Assembly (NCBI GenBank): GCA_023229945.1
Contig: JALNYH010000030.1
Location: 1 to 22,614 of the forward strand
DNA length: 22,614 bases
Reading direction: 5' to 3'
From: Arcobacteraceae bacterium
Lineage (GTDB): Bacteria; Campylobacterota; Campylobacteria; Campylobacterales; Arcobacteraceae
This document shows positions 15,301-22,614 of the stretch, one piece after another. The notes beneath the pieces are model-generated. The model was not told the DNA's origin. It did no database searches and saw only the letters and a list, made by a program, of their open reading frames with translations. The translations under genes and the position numbers were made by a program. The stretch's first letter is position 1. Each line of letters opens with the position of its first letter.

Positions 15301-16194
15301 ATGAATAATGTCGAAAATATGACTCAAGGTCACTTAAGAAATGTTCAACAGTTAGCTGTATTTTATACAGGACATAGAAATATATATGCTATAAATATAG
15401 CAAAAATTAAAGCTTTTATTATAACTGAGGAAGTAACTATAAATGATACTCCAACAACTACTCCAATTATAGCTGGTATTGCTACAATCAGGGGTGAGCC
15501 TGTAACACTTATCAATCTTGATGCTTGGCTTGGTGGAAAGCCTTTGGAGACAAGTGAATATAAACTTATCATTTTTTGTGAGTTCAATCATAAAAAAGTT
15601 GGTTTTTTAATAAAAGAAATGCTTGACATTGTAGAAAAAACTACAGGTGAGTTAAGACATTCAGAAGAACAAAATTCAAAAATAACATATACAACATATG
15701 TAAAAGTAAATAATAAAGATGAGCTTTGTACTGTATTTAATGCAGAACAACTTCTTCGTGATATTGGATGGACTGATAGTGGAGATGATGCAGTAAGTAA
15801 ATATGTGGATACTCCTTTATCTACAAATAAAATCATACTTGCAGCAGAAGATAGTGCAGTAGCAAGAGAAGTTTTAACAAAATTCTTCAAAAAATTAAAA
15901 GCAAATTATGAAATATATAATGATGGTGAACTTTTGATGGCAAGATTGGAAGAATTAAGCCCATCTGAGATTGGTTTAGTTGTAACTGATATTGAAATGC
16001 CTCATAAAGATGGTTATCAAGTAGCTTCTTTTATGAAAAGCTCAAGTTTATATTCAAGTATTCCTATTATTGTAAATTCAAGTATGACAACTGAAGCTGT
16101 TACTGGTAAAATGAAAAATATTGGTGTGGATGAGTTTGTTGGTAAAACTGATATAAATTCACTTTATAAAGCAGTTAGAAAATATCTCAGCTAA
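15301..16194 (+). CDS. cheV: CheV-type chemotaxis coupling protein (CheW + receiver)
   Basis: A 297-residue CheV linking chemoreceptors and CheA, with a phosphorylatable receiver that tunes coupling. The CheW domain covers about residues 15-160 (AVFYTGHRNIYAINIAKIKA, then GIATIRGEPVTLINLDAWLG). The receiver domain covers about 175-297, with the acidic pair Glu183-Asp184 in AAEDSAVAR, phospho-acceptor Asp230 in VVTDIEMPHKDGYQ and conserved Lys282 in FVGKTD. All phosphorylation residues are present. ATG 15301 is preceded by AAGGGA at a spacing of about five, better than the in-frame TTG at 15280. It is monocistronic, ending at a hairpin terminator shared with the convergent glycosidase. No other chemotaxis gene lies in the window. 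Confidence 0.92.
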   Translation: MNNVENMTQGHLRNVQQLAVFYTGHRNIYAINIAKIKAFIITEEVTINDTPTTTPIIAGIATIRGEPVTLINLDAWLGGKPLETSEYKLIIFCEFNHKKVGFLIKEMLDIVEKTTGELRHSEEQNSKITYTTYVKVNNKDELCTVFNAEQLLRDIGWTDSGDDAVSKYVDTPLSTNKIILAAEDSAVAREVLTKFFKKLKANYEIYNDGELLMARLEELSPSEIGLVVTDIEMPHKDGYQVASFMKSSSLYSSIPIIVNSSMTTEAVTGKMKNIGVDEFVGKTDINSLYKAVRKYLS

Positions 16195-16198
16195 AAGT

Positions 16199-16227
16199 AT
16201 AGGTGGCTTTTAGTCACCTATGTTTTT
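16199..16227. terminator. Hairpin terminator between convergent cheV and nagZ-like genes
   Basis: Arm ATAGGTGGC (16199-16207), loop TTTTA, arm GTCACCTAT (16213-16221), a 9-bp stem with one G-T pair, followed on the plus strand by G and five Ts (16223-16227). It begins four bases after the cheV stop. The stem also contains the last codons and stop of the minus-strand gene, so termination in that direction is less certain (trailing CTTTT). Confidence 0.7.
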
Positions 16228-17316
16228 AAAAAGCTTTTTTACCCTTTGATTTGATTCTACAATTCTTGCATATTTTATTTTATCTTGTTTGACCTGATCT
16301 AAAATTACATTTATAATTTCATCTGTGTTTTGGTGTGATAGTTGGTTGCCAAAAAGTAATATATCTACTCCTGAATTTATAGCAAGAGTAACAATATCTT
16401 CTAGTGAATAATGTTCCATAATCGCTTTCATTTGTAAATCATCACTTATTACTACACCTTTATAACCCATTTCTTCTCTTAGTAGCTTGGTATTTATATT
16501 GTAAGAAAGTGTTGCAGGATATTTACTATCAAGATATTTATTAAATACATGAGCAGTCATTATCATCTCAATTAGATTTGATTTTATTAGCTCTTTATAC
16601 GGGATTAATTCAATTTCATTCCAAGTATTTGATATATCAACAAAGCCATAATGTGAATCTTCAAGTGATGAACCATGTCCTGGGAAATGTTTGATAACAC
16701 TTAGAATATTTTTACTGTGGAGAGCTTCTATAAATATTTTTGAATATTTTATCACTTCTTGAGGATTTATACCATAAGTTCGCTCAAGTTGGTAAATCAC
16801 TTTGTTTTGTGGATTTATAGCCAAATCCACAACTGGGGCAAAATTGCAGTTAATTCCATTGTTTTTTAATGTTTTTGCCATTGATTGATAGATTTTGCTA
16901 GCTTCTTGAGTATCTAAAGATGATATAGTTTTAGCTGATAATGTGTTATCAAATCCATTTGTTGTTTTTAGTCTTGCTACTTTTCCGCCTTCTTGATCTA
17001 TAGATATTAAAATAGAGTTATTTGAAAGCGATTTTAATGATGAAGTTAGATTATTAAGTTGCTCTGGTGAGCTTATATTTTTGACTTTATTTCTATCTTT
17101 ATAATCCTTGTCAAATAAAATAACACCAGCTAAATTATATTGATTGATATCTTTGATAATTTGAGAGTTTTTATCTACATACTCACTATCAAAACCAATG
17201 ATTAACATCTGACCAATTTGTTTTTTTAGCGTATTATCATCTGGTAATATTAGTGCATTTAGTTTTTGAAAAATTATTAATATTAAATATAAGGTAAAAA
17301 ATTTATATAGCTTCAC
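16210..17316 (-). CDS. Glycoside hydrolase family 3, NagZ-like beta-N-acetylhexosaminidase, exported
   Basis: A GH3 enzyme predicted to remove N-acetylglucosamine from peptidoglycan fragments. In the longest 375-residue reading (TTG at 17337), IDQEGGKVARL is at about 113-123, KHFPGHG at 216-222 with the NagZ-specific Asp-His pair in EDSHYG (227/229), and the nucleophile is the first Asp of VISDDLQM (about 299). The protein begins KLYKFFTLYLILIIFQKL, a likely uncleaved anchor or signal peptide. E. coli NagZ is cytoplasmic, so a periplasmic role in wall turnover is plausible here. I prefer GTG at 17316 (368 residues) because AAGGA precedes it by ten bases and a GATAAT box at 17348-17353 would start RNA almost on top of the TTG. 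It is monocistronic and convergent with cheV. Confidence 0.87.
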   Translation of the reverse strand: MKLYKFFTLYLILIIFQKLNALILPDDNTLKKQIGQMLIIGFDSEYVDKNSQIIKDINQYNLAGVILFDKDYKDRNKVKNISSPEQLNNLTSSLKSLSNNSILISIDQEGGKVARLKTTNGFDNTLSAKTISSLDTQEASKIYQSMAKTLKNNGINCNFAPVVDLAINPQNKVIYQLERTYGINPQEVIKYSKIFIEALHSKNILSVIKHFPGHGSSLEDSHYGFVDISNTWNEIELIPYKELIKSNLIEMIMTAHVFNKYLDSKYPATLSYNINTKLLREEMGYKGVVISDDLQMKAIMEHYSLEDIVTLAINSGVDILLFGNQLSHQNTDEIINVILDQVKQDKIKYARIVESNQRVKKLFKNIGD

Positions 17317-17441
17317 TTTTTGAAAATCCTTTTCCAATTCTTACTAGATTATCCATTTTTTGTATATTGGTATTTTATTTCTTAATATCATTAATTTTGG
17401 AGTAATTTATTACCATTACCAATCCTTAAAAAATATTTGTG

Positions 17442-17447
17442 TATAAT
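17442..17447 (+). promoter_or_regulatory. -10 box of the globin-ttcA operon
   Basis: TATAAT preceded by TG one base upstream (TGTATAAT, extended -10 type), 35 bases before the GTG start. No -35 of note. Confidence 0.6.
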
Positions 17448-17481
17448 CTTAACTAAAAAATAGCAAAAAGAGGGTTAAATC

Positions 17482-17949
17482 GTGGTAGATTATAAAGTGA
17501 CAAGTACAGTTTTTGGCGAAAGGCCAAGTTTTAAAGAACCTAGAAAGATATTGCAAGAACTAGGTAGAAGTGGTTTTGAGGATATGATGGATAGATTTTA
17601 TGATATAGTAGTAGAAAGTGATATTGCAAATTTTTTCCCACAAGACAAGGCTATCCTTGATAAGGTAAAAAAACATAATACAAAGTTTTTTGTTGAAGCT
17701 TGTGGTGGTGAAAAAGAATATAGCAATGAAATGGGTAATGTAGATATGGTAGAGATGCACAAACCTTTTTCAATACCTGAAAAAGCTAGAGTTGAATGGC
17801 TTGGATGTATGAAAGAGTTGTTGGAAGAGTTAAATGTAAGCGATGTTGCCAAACAAGAATTCTGGGATTATTGTGAAATGTTTTCAAAGCACATGGTAAA
17901 TAAACCAACAGATTTAGAATCTCATATGAAACTAACAGACCACAGATAA
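17482..17949 (+). CDS. Truncated hemoglobin, group 2-like
   Basis: A 155-residue globin of the 2-over-2 fold. Candidate haem residues are Tyr40 at B10 in DRFYDIV, proximal His93 in VEMHKPFSI and Trp106 at G8 in EWLGCM; the HKPFSIPEKARVEWL pattern is that of group 2. About 25 extra residues precede helix A. Such globins bind O2 or NO; the role here is not known, but in Campylobacter truncated globins are tied to nitrosative stress and oxygen use. GTG start at 17482 has AGAGGG seven bases upstream (17469-17474). It has its own promoter, and its TAA overlaps the ATG of the ttcA-like gene by one base. Confidence 0.87.
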   Translation: MVDYKVTSTVFGERPSFKEPRKILQELGRSGFEDMMDRFYDIVVESDIANFFPQDKAILDKVKKHNTKFFVEACGGEKEYSNEMGNVDMVEMHKPFSIPEKARVEWLGCMKELLEELNVSDVAKQEFWDYCEMFSKHMVNKPTDLESHMKLTDHR

Positions 17950-18707
17950 TGAAAGCAGAACTTAGTAAAAAAATCAGCAAACTCGCAGGGCGTACAAATG
18001 CACATTATGGACTTATACAAGAAGGCGATAGGGTATTAGTCGGTTTTAGTGGAGGAAAAGACTCTACAACACTTATACATACTCTAAAACATATCCAAAG
18101 AGTAGCTCCTTTTAATTTTGAGTTTACTGCTGTTACTATTACCTATGGTATGGGTGAGAGAGTGGAGTTTTTGAGTGAGCATTGCAAAAAATATGATATA
18201 GAACATATGATAGTTGATACTGAAATATTTGACCTTTCAAAAGACAAAATCAGAAAAAACAGCTCTTTTTGTTCTTTTTTCTCAAGGATGAGAAGAGGTT
18301 ATTTATATACAACAGCCCTTGAAAATGGATACAACAAACTAGCCCTTGGACACCATCTTGATGATGCTATGGAATCGTTTTTTATGAATTTCTTTTATAA
18401 TGGTGCAATGAGAAGTATGCCACCTATTTATAAAGCTGAAAATGGACTGTATGTCATAAGACCTTTGATTTTTTGTCGTGAAAGACAACTCGACGCCTTT
18501 GCCAAATCAAATGGCTTCAATGTAATAGGTGACGAAGCATGTCCTGCAATGAGGTTTGATATAAAAATGCCACACGCTAGAGAACATACCAAAAAACTTC
18601 TTGCGAAGTTGGAAGAAGAAAACCCAGAGATTTTCGTATCTATGAAAAGTGCCTTTGAAAATATTCAAGATAGTACTTTTTTTGATAAAGAGAGATTTAG
18701 GCTTTAG
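17949..18707 (+). CDS. TtcA-family tRNA 2-thiocytidine synthetase-like PP-loop ATPase
   Basis: A 252-residue PP-loop ATPase related to TtcA, which thiolates C32 of certain tRNAs. The ATP loop SGGKDS is at residues 34-39, and ALGHHLDDAMESFFMNFFYNG matches the TtcA signature. In E. coli TtcA a [4Fe-4S] cluster is held by a CxxC and a distant Cys. Here the CxxC position reads C108-S-F-F111 before SRMRRG, so the second Cys is Phe. The distal site reads EACPAMRFD with only Cys188 where E. coli has two. The cluster is thus either absent, differently ligated, or the protein has another target; the rest of the fold looks intact. It starts one base inside the globin stop. A half heptanucleotide array follows the stop codon. 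Confidence 0.78.
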   Translation: MKAELSKKISKLAGRTNAHYGLIQEGDRVLVGFSGGKDSTTLIHTLKHIQRVAPFNFEFTAVTITYGMGERVEFLSEHCKKYDIEHMIVDTEIFDLSKDKIRKNSSFCSFFSRMRRGYLYTTALENGYNKLALGHHLDDAMESFFMNFFYNGAMRSMPPIYKAENGLYVIRPLIFCRERQLDAFAKSNGFNVIGDEACPAMRFDIKMPHAREHTKKLLAKLEEENPEIFVSMKSAFENIQDSTFFDKERFRL

Positions 18708-18710
18708 TTT

Positions 18711-18731
18711 TTAGTGAGTAGTGAGTAGGAA
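18711..18731. repeat. Heptanucleotide array E (after ttcA-like gene), short
   Basis: Three 7-base units, TTAGTGA, GTAGTGA, GTAGGAA, starting three bases after the stop codon. It has plus-strand polarity like the left arms of the other arrays. No right arm is seen; a GC-richer structured stretch follows instead. Confidence 0.55.
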
Positions 18732-18860
18732 CGCCGACTTTCTCACAGAGAGTGCTTTGCACAAGAGTTGGTTTTCTTGTTTATATCCCTTATTCAAAAC
18801 TCAGTTGTTGGGCATTTCCGAACAACTCAAATTGGCATTGTATAAACTACAAAGCCACAG
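18732..18860. other. GC-richer structured intergenic stretch, no gene
   Basis: About 41% G+C by my count against roughly 30% around it, with stops in the frames I read. It contains small hairpins: GTGC-TTT-GCAC (18752-18762) and AGTTGTT (18803-18809) with AACAACT (18821-18827) around an 11-base loop. It may be a dispersed repeat, an old insertion or a small RNA. I do not recognise it. Confidence 0.4.
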
Positions 18861-18895
18861 TTGAACTGCCGAGAAATAATCAGCAGTTCAATTTT
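18861..18895 (+). terminator. Hairpin with T-run, between ttcA-like and psiE-family genes
   Basis: Arm TTGAACTGC (18861-18869), 13-base loop, arm GCAGTTCAA (18883-18891), a perfect 9-bp stem, followed by TTTT (18892-18895). It would stop plus-strand transcription from the globin-ttcA operon before the convergent gene, whose stop codon overlaps the T-run. No T-run follows on the other strand. Confidence 0.6.
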
Positions 18896-19316
18896 ATAAT
18901 TTAACTTCGTTATTATCTGGGGAAGTTTTTTTTGCTATGTATCTTAGTACAAATAAAAACAAAATAACACCAGAGAATATAAGAATATGAAAGTTTGTCG
19001 GGCTATTAAATAGTGCTTCAAATGAGTTTAACTCTTCTTTGTTTATTTTTACAACATTGACTATAAACTCTCTAAGAGCTAGTATAATAAAAACATCTAT
19101 CAAAATACCAATGCGAACCCTTTGTTCTCTGATAAAGCTCATGACAGCTCTTACAATCTCTAAAAATATGATAAAATAAAGCATATATATAATAAATTCT
19201 AATAAACTATTTGTAATCAATGCTATTGAAAATAAAACTGTAGCAATTATGAGCTCAATATATAATTTGTCTTTAAAAAATCTTGAGAATTTTGATGAAA
19301 ATTCTTGTTCTGACAT
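18894..19316 (-). CDS. PsiE-family integral membrane protein
   Basis: A 140-residue protein with four predicted membrane helices: about residues 18-40, 41-62, 69-90 and 108-127. The cytoplasmic-loop and third-helix pattern RVRIGILIDVFIILALREFIV matches the PsiE (phosphate-starvation-inducible E) family, whose biochemical function is unknown. ATG at 19316 has AGGA six bases upstream. A TGTAAAAT motif about 25 bases up (19341-19348, minus strand) could be its -10. It stands alone, convergent with ttcA and divergent from aroB. No Pho-box-like repeat is evident. Confidence 0.77.
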   Translation of the reverse strand: MSEQEFSSKFSRFFKDKLYIELIIATVLFSIALITNSLLEFIIYMLYFIIFLEIVRAVMSFIREQRVRIGILIDVFIILALREFIVNVVKINKEELNSFEALFNSPTNFHILIFSGVILFLFVLRYIAKKTSPDNNEVKL

Positions 19317-19440
19317 AATAATCCTTCATTAATTTTTGTGATTTTACAATAAAAATGATTACAAAATAGATAATGTTTTAATTTTAATTTTTTGGTTTAA
19401 AATACTAATCTAATAGAGTTTAGTTTTACCTATTATTTGG

Positions 19441-19446
19441 TATAAT
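19441..19446 (+). promoter_or_regulatory. -10 box of the aroB-mscS-mtaB operon
   Basis: TATAAT, 32 bases before the aroB ATG, in the 162-base gap between psiE-family gene and aroB. The rest of that gap is very AT-rich and holds nothing else I can name. Confidence 0.55.
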
Positions 19447-19478
19447 CAATCACATAAATCAATTTTTAAAGAGACACA

Positions 19479-20540
19479 ATGACAGTTCATATAGATTTAG
19501 TTGACAATAGTTATGATATTTTAATAGACAAGTTGCCAAATATTAGTTTTGATGGTAGTTTTTTAAATCTTAAATACCAAAAAATAGTAATTGTTACTAA
19601 TCCAACTGTTAGTGGGTATCATTTGGATTATCTTTTATCAAAGCTAAGTGCAAAAGATATAAGTGTGGTTACCATACCTGATGGTGAGCAATATAAAACT
19701 ATGTCTACAATAGAGCAGATTTTAGAGCATTGTTTCACTCATAGACTTGATAGAAAATCACTTCTTATAGCTTTTGGTGGGGGAGTGATAGGTGATATGA
19801 CTGGTTTTGCAGCATCTATTTATCAAAGAGGGATTGATTTTGTTCAAGTTCCTACTACATTACTATCGCAAGTAGATGCAAGTGTAGGTGGAAAAACTGG
19901 AATAAACAATAAATTTGGCAAAAACTTAATAGGAGCATTTCATCAGCCAAAAGCTGTATTGATTGACCCATATTTTTTGACAACTTTGCCAAAAAGAGAA
20001 TTTGGTGCAGGAGTGGCTGAAATCGTAAAAATGGCGGTGACTTTTAATAAAGAGTTTTTTGAGTGGTTAGAAAATAATAGACTTGATAATGAAGAAAATA
20101 TCAAAAAAGCTATAGCTTATTCTGTACAAACAAAAGCTAAAGTTGTAAGTAGTGATGAAAAAGAGCAAGGTATCAGAGCAGCACTTAATTATGGGCATAC
20201 ATTTGGGCATGTGGTGGAAAATGAGACTAATTATGATACATATCTTCATGGGGAAGCTGTGGGGATTGGTATGATAATGGCTAATGTTTTGGCGGTTGAT
20301 TTGGGCAATATGTCACAAAATGAAGCTTATAGAATCAAGGTATTACTTGAGAGTTATGATATACCAACTAGCTACAAGATTGAAGATGTAAATGAATTTT
20401 ATGACCATTTCTTTTTAGATAAAAAAAGTATAAATGATAAAATTAAGTTTATATTAGCTTTTGGGATTGGGGATTGTCAGATTAGAGATGATATAGAAAA
20501 AGAAAAAGTTTTAGAAGCTCTTAGCAAATTTAAAGGGTAA
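19479..20540 (+). CDS. aroB: 3-dehydroquinate synthase
   Basis: Second step of the shikimate pathway: NAD- and metal-dependent cyclisation of DAHP to 3-dehydroquinate. The 353 residues are of normal length. Visible motifs are PDGEQYKTM, GGGVIGDMTGFAAS (NAD binding), VPTTLLSQVDASVGGKTGIN, and the metal ligands in the NYGHTFGH and HGEAVGIGM segments, with the conserved Glu of GAGVAEIVK. ATG 19479 with AAAGAG upstream. It is followed after only two bases by the mscS-like gene, whose ribosome binding site AAAGGG is formed by its last codons. Confidence 0.97.
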   Translation: MTVHIDLVDNSYDILIDKLPNISFDGSFLNLKYQKIVIVTNPTVSGYHLDYLLSKLSAKDISVVTIPDGEQYKTMSTIEQILEHCFTHRLDRKSLLIAFGGGVIGDMTGFAASIYQRGIDFVQVPTTLLSQVDASVGGKTGINNKFGKNLIGAFHQPKAVLIDPYFLTTLPKREFGAGVAEIVKMAVTFNKEFFEWLENNRLDNEENIKKAIAYSVQTKAKVVSSDEKEQGIRAALNYGHTFGHVVENETNYDTYLHGEAVGIGMIMANVLAVDLGNMSQNEAYRIKVLLESYDIPTSYKIEDVNEFYDHFFLDKKSINDKIKFILAFGIGDCQIRDDIEKEKVLEALSKFKG

Positions 20541-20542
20541 TT

Positions 20543-22165
20543 ATGAAAAAATTTATTGTTTTGATTATAGTTTTTTGTGGTTCTTGGCTATTTGCAAATA
20601 GTGATTTAATTCAAACTGAGATAAATGACAAAACTAGAGAGTATAACCAAAAACTTATTGCTAATCATATTTTGTTAGAAGAAAATAGTTTATATAAACG
20701 ATATGGAAGTTATTTAACATATAGAAATATTGCAAGTGATATTGAAAAATTAGAAAAAGAGTTGAAAGACTTGCATCAACAAAAAAGCAGTGAAGCTAGA
20801 GAGCTACAAAGACAAGTTAGTAATAAAATTAAAATCAAACAAAATGAGCTTGAATTAATAGAAGAATATAAAGAATCTCCTATTGGAAAACTTATAAAAC
20901 CTGAGGATATAGAAGCAATACCTGCTGTTACTAATCCTTTTTTAATATTTGAAGCATTGACATATATAAAAAAACTTGATGACAATAGTAAAAAATACAA
21001 TTCTTTGATATATGATATTGACAATACTTTGAATTTGATAGAACAAGAGTTGGAAATTTTACTTTTAATTGATGGTATACAAAGTTCTTCATCTATTCAA
21101 AATGAATTATTATCTATAGAATCAGCAAAAAGAGATTTTGAAATGGTACTTGATGTTGTGACTACAACGAGTGAAGTTTATACAAGACGAGTTGAGCAAA
21201 TAATATCAGAAACAAATAACAAAATAGCTGCTCAAGCACAAAAGACTTTGAAAATTATACTTTTGATTGGTTTGTTTTTTGTGATTTCATTTTTGATGAA
21301 GTTAGGTATTAGAAAATATCTTAGTGAAGATGATAGATATTATATGATAAATAAGATTATTAATTTTGTATTAGTTGTTTTTATAGTAATTGTACTTCTT
21401 TTTTCTTATATTGATAATGTTACTTATTTGGTAACTATTTTAGGTTTTGCTTCAGCTGGTATTGCTATTGCTTTGAAAGATTGGTTTATGTCTATATTTG
21501 GGTGGTTTGTCATAATCACAAGTGGTGCTATCAATGTAGGTGATAGAATAAGAGTGCATAAAGATAGACAAGAGCTTGTAGGTGATGTTTTGGATATTTC
21601 ACTTTTTAAAATAGCAGTTCGTGAAGATATTACACTTACAACTTATATGACCAATAGACGAGCTGGGAGAATATTTTTTGTACCAAATAACTATATCTTT
21701 ACGGAAATGATTTCAAACTATACTCACGCAGGACTCAAAACAGTTTGGGATGGTATCGATATAGTTATCACTTTTGATAGTGACCACAAAAAAGCAACTA
21801 ATATAGTGCGAGAAATTGCAAAACAATACTCAAAAGGTTACACTGATATTACAAGAAAACAAATGAGTAAACTTCGTGATAGATATTCACTTCGTGGTAC
21901 AAATGTAGAACCAAGAGTTTTCAACTTTATAGAGCCTTATGGTATGAAAATATCAGTTTGGTATCTTACAAATTCATATGCAACACTAGCTCTTAGAAGT
22001 ACTATTAGTGGTGAGATTATTGATGCTTTCAAGGGCTTGGAAGATATAAAAATAGCTTACCCTACACAAACTTTGAGATATCAGCTTCTTGAAAATCAAG
22101 CTGAAAATCCTCTAAGTCACTCTAATCCTCAAGCTCAAGGTGTAGCACAAGGATTATTTGATTGA
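20543..22165 (+). CDS. MscS-family mechanosensitive channel with long periplasmic coiled-coil domain
   Basis: A 540-residue protein of the MscS family, which releases osmolytes when membrane tension rises. A Sec signal peptide spans about residues 1-18 (KKFIVLIIVFCGSWLFA). The next 210 residues are charged and helical, with coiled-coil character (IEKLEKELKDLHQQ). Helices follow near 232-252 and 268-290, then the pore-lining TM3 region VTILGFASAGIAIALKDW and the beta domain with GAINVGDRIRV. The C-terminal alpha/beta part includes VRVFN-like EPRVFNFIEPYG. It is larger than E. coli MscS (286) and closer to the extended MscS-like proteins. The stop overlaps the TTG of mtaB (TTGA). Confidence 0.9.
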   Translation: MKKFIVLIIVFCGSWLFANSDLIQTEINDKTREYNQKLIANHILLEENSLYKRYGSYLTYRNIASDIEKLEKELKDLHQQKSSEARELQRQVSNKIKIKQNELELIEEYKESPIGKLIKPEDIEAIPAVTNPFLIFEALTYIKKLDDNSKKYNSLIYDIDNTLNLIEQELEILLLIDGIQSSSSIQNELLSIESAKRDFEMVLDVVTTTSEVYTRRVEQIISETNNKIAAQAQKTLKIILLIGLFFVISFLMKLGIRKYLSEDDRYYMINKIINFVLVVFIVIVLLFSYIDNVTYLVTILGFASAGIAIALKDWFMSIFGWFVIITSGAINVGDRIRVHKDRQELVGDVLDISLFKIAVREDITLTTYMTNRRAGRIFFVPNNYIFTEMISNYTHAGLKTVWDGIDIVITFDSDHKKATNIVREIAKQYSKGYTDITRKQMSKLRDRYSLRGTNVEPRVFNFIEPYGMKISVWYLTNSYATLALRSTISGEIIDAFKGLEDIKIAYPTQTLRYQLLENQAENPLSHSNPQAQGVAQGLFD

Positions 22166-22614
22166 AATTTTTAGCAAATAAGCCAAAAGTATATTTTAAG
22201 ACATTTGGGTGTAGGACTAATATTTTTGATACTCAGGTGATGATAAGTCATATAAAAGACTTTGAAGTAGCTAGTAGCGAAAATGAAGCGGATATTGTAG
22301 TAATCAATTCTTGTACTGTGACAAATAGTGCAGATAGTAGTGCAAAAAACTATGTAAATGGCTTAAAAAAGCTTCCAAATAATCCAAAAGTATTCTTTAC
22401 TGGGTGTGGAGTGTGGACAAAAGGTGAGGGGCTTTTCAATGAGGGCAAGATTGACTCACTTTTTGGGCATTCATTGAAAGAAGAGATAAATGAGATTTTA
22501 AAAAGTGAATCAAGAGTATTTGAACCTGGTAATTTAGAGCATATTGATAAAACAATTGTAAGTGAATTTGTAGGAAAGAGTAGGGCATTTATCAAGATTC
22601 AAGAGGGATGTGAC
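22162..22614 (+). CDS. mtaB: tRNA (N6-L-threonylcarbamoyladenosine-37) methylthiotransferase MtaB (partial)
   Basis: The first 151 codons of a MiaB/MtaB-family radical SAM enzyme, cut by the window edge. Visible is the UPF0004 domain with its three cluster cysteines in FKTFGCRTN, VINSCTVTNSAD and FTGCGVWT. The last residues, IKIQEGCD, are the first Cys of the radical SAM CxxxCxxC motif, so the sequence ends inside it. CTVTN followed by A-D fits MtaB (2-methylthio-t6A37 formation) better than MiaB. Start is TTG at 22162, eight bases after AAGGA, overlapping the mscS stop as TTGA. The missing part should hold the radical SAM and TRAM domains. Confidence 0.85.
   Translation, partial: MKFLANKPKVYFKTFGCRTNIFDTQVMISHIKDFEVASSENEADIVVINSCTVTNSADSSAKNYVNGLKKLPNNPKVFFTGCGVWTKGEGLFNEGKIDSLFGHSLKEEINEILKSESRVFEPGNLEHIDKTIVSEFVGKSRAFIKIQEGCD

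Noticed and set aside
17449..17478. NssR-like TTAAC/GTTAA operator upstream of the globin
   Set aside because: The two half-sites are 20 bases apart rather than the 4 expected of a Crp/Fnr-type site.
18806..18812. GTTGGGC as an integron attC core site
   Set aside because: No partner RYYYAAC core at the right distance and no integrase or cassette structure.
22350..22595. Minus-strand open reading frame of 81 codons at the window end
   Set aside because: It lies antisense within the conserved N-terminal domain of mtaB.

Overview
The window is low-GC (roughly 30%), densely packed chromosomal DNA that fits a Campylobacterota (epsilonproteobacterial) genome. Arcobacteraceae or a Sulfurimonas-like relative would suit, but I cannot fix the genus. 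The order pyrH-rpoZ-spoT-tyrS, the CheV-type protein close to greA, the aroB-mscS-mtaB block and the heavy use of TTG and GTG starts all point that way. No rRNA, tRNA, CRISPR array, IS element or prophage is visible, and no gap exceeds 300 bases.

Layout. (1) 1-5596, minus strand: a housekeeping operon running pyrH, rpoZ, spoT/rsh, tyrS, an FMN-dependent nitronate monooxygenase-like enzyme, and the first 26 codons of an exported protein. (2) 5750-9940: a compact DNA-damage block. A phage CI-type repressor with an S24 (LexA-like) self-cleavage domain is followed, with overlapping starts and stops, by an undescribed 55-residue membrane protein and then uvrB. The repressor is divergent from a Y-family translesion polymerase, and the 66-99 bp between them carry two face-to-face promoters and overlapping dyads. 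This looks like a self-contained SOS-like module in a phylum generally described as lacking LexA. (3) 9944-14309, minus: greA, argC, an LpxH/LpxJ-like phosphoesterase and a GGDEF-EAL protein, joined by 4-base overlaps or short gaps. (4) 14452-16194, plus: tcdA and cheV. (5) 16210-17316, minus: an exported GH3/NagZ-like glycosidase. (6) 17482-18707, plus: a group 2 truncated globin overlapping a TtcA-family sulfurtransferase that lacks cluster cysteines. (7) 18894-19316, minus: a PsiE-family membrane protein. (8) 19479-22614, plus: aroB, mscS and mtaB (cut by the window edge).

Besides the damage module, the most unusual signal is a set of intergenic heptanucleotide arrays at six gene boundaries. 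The units differ (ATGGTAG, ATCGTGA, GTAGTGA, ATTGTGA and others) but share the pattern NTNGTRR and a strict 7-base period. In four arrays the left half reads on the plus strand and the right half on the minus strand, so the two halves are roughly complementary. One array encodes the end and stop codon of tcdA, and another covers the annotated start of the LpxH/LpxJ-like gene.

Three tRNA modification genes (tcdA, ttcA-like, mtaB) lie in the window; TcdA and MtaB both act on t6A at position 37.
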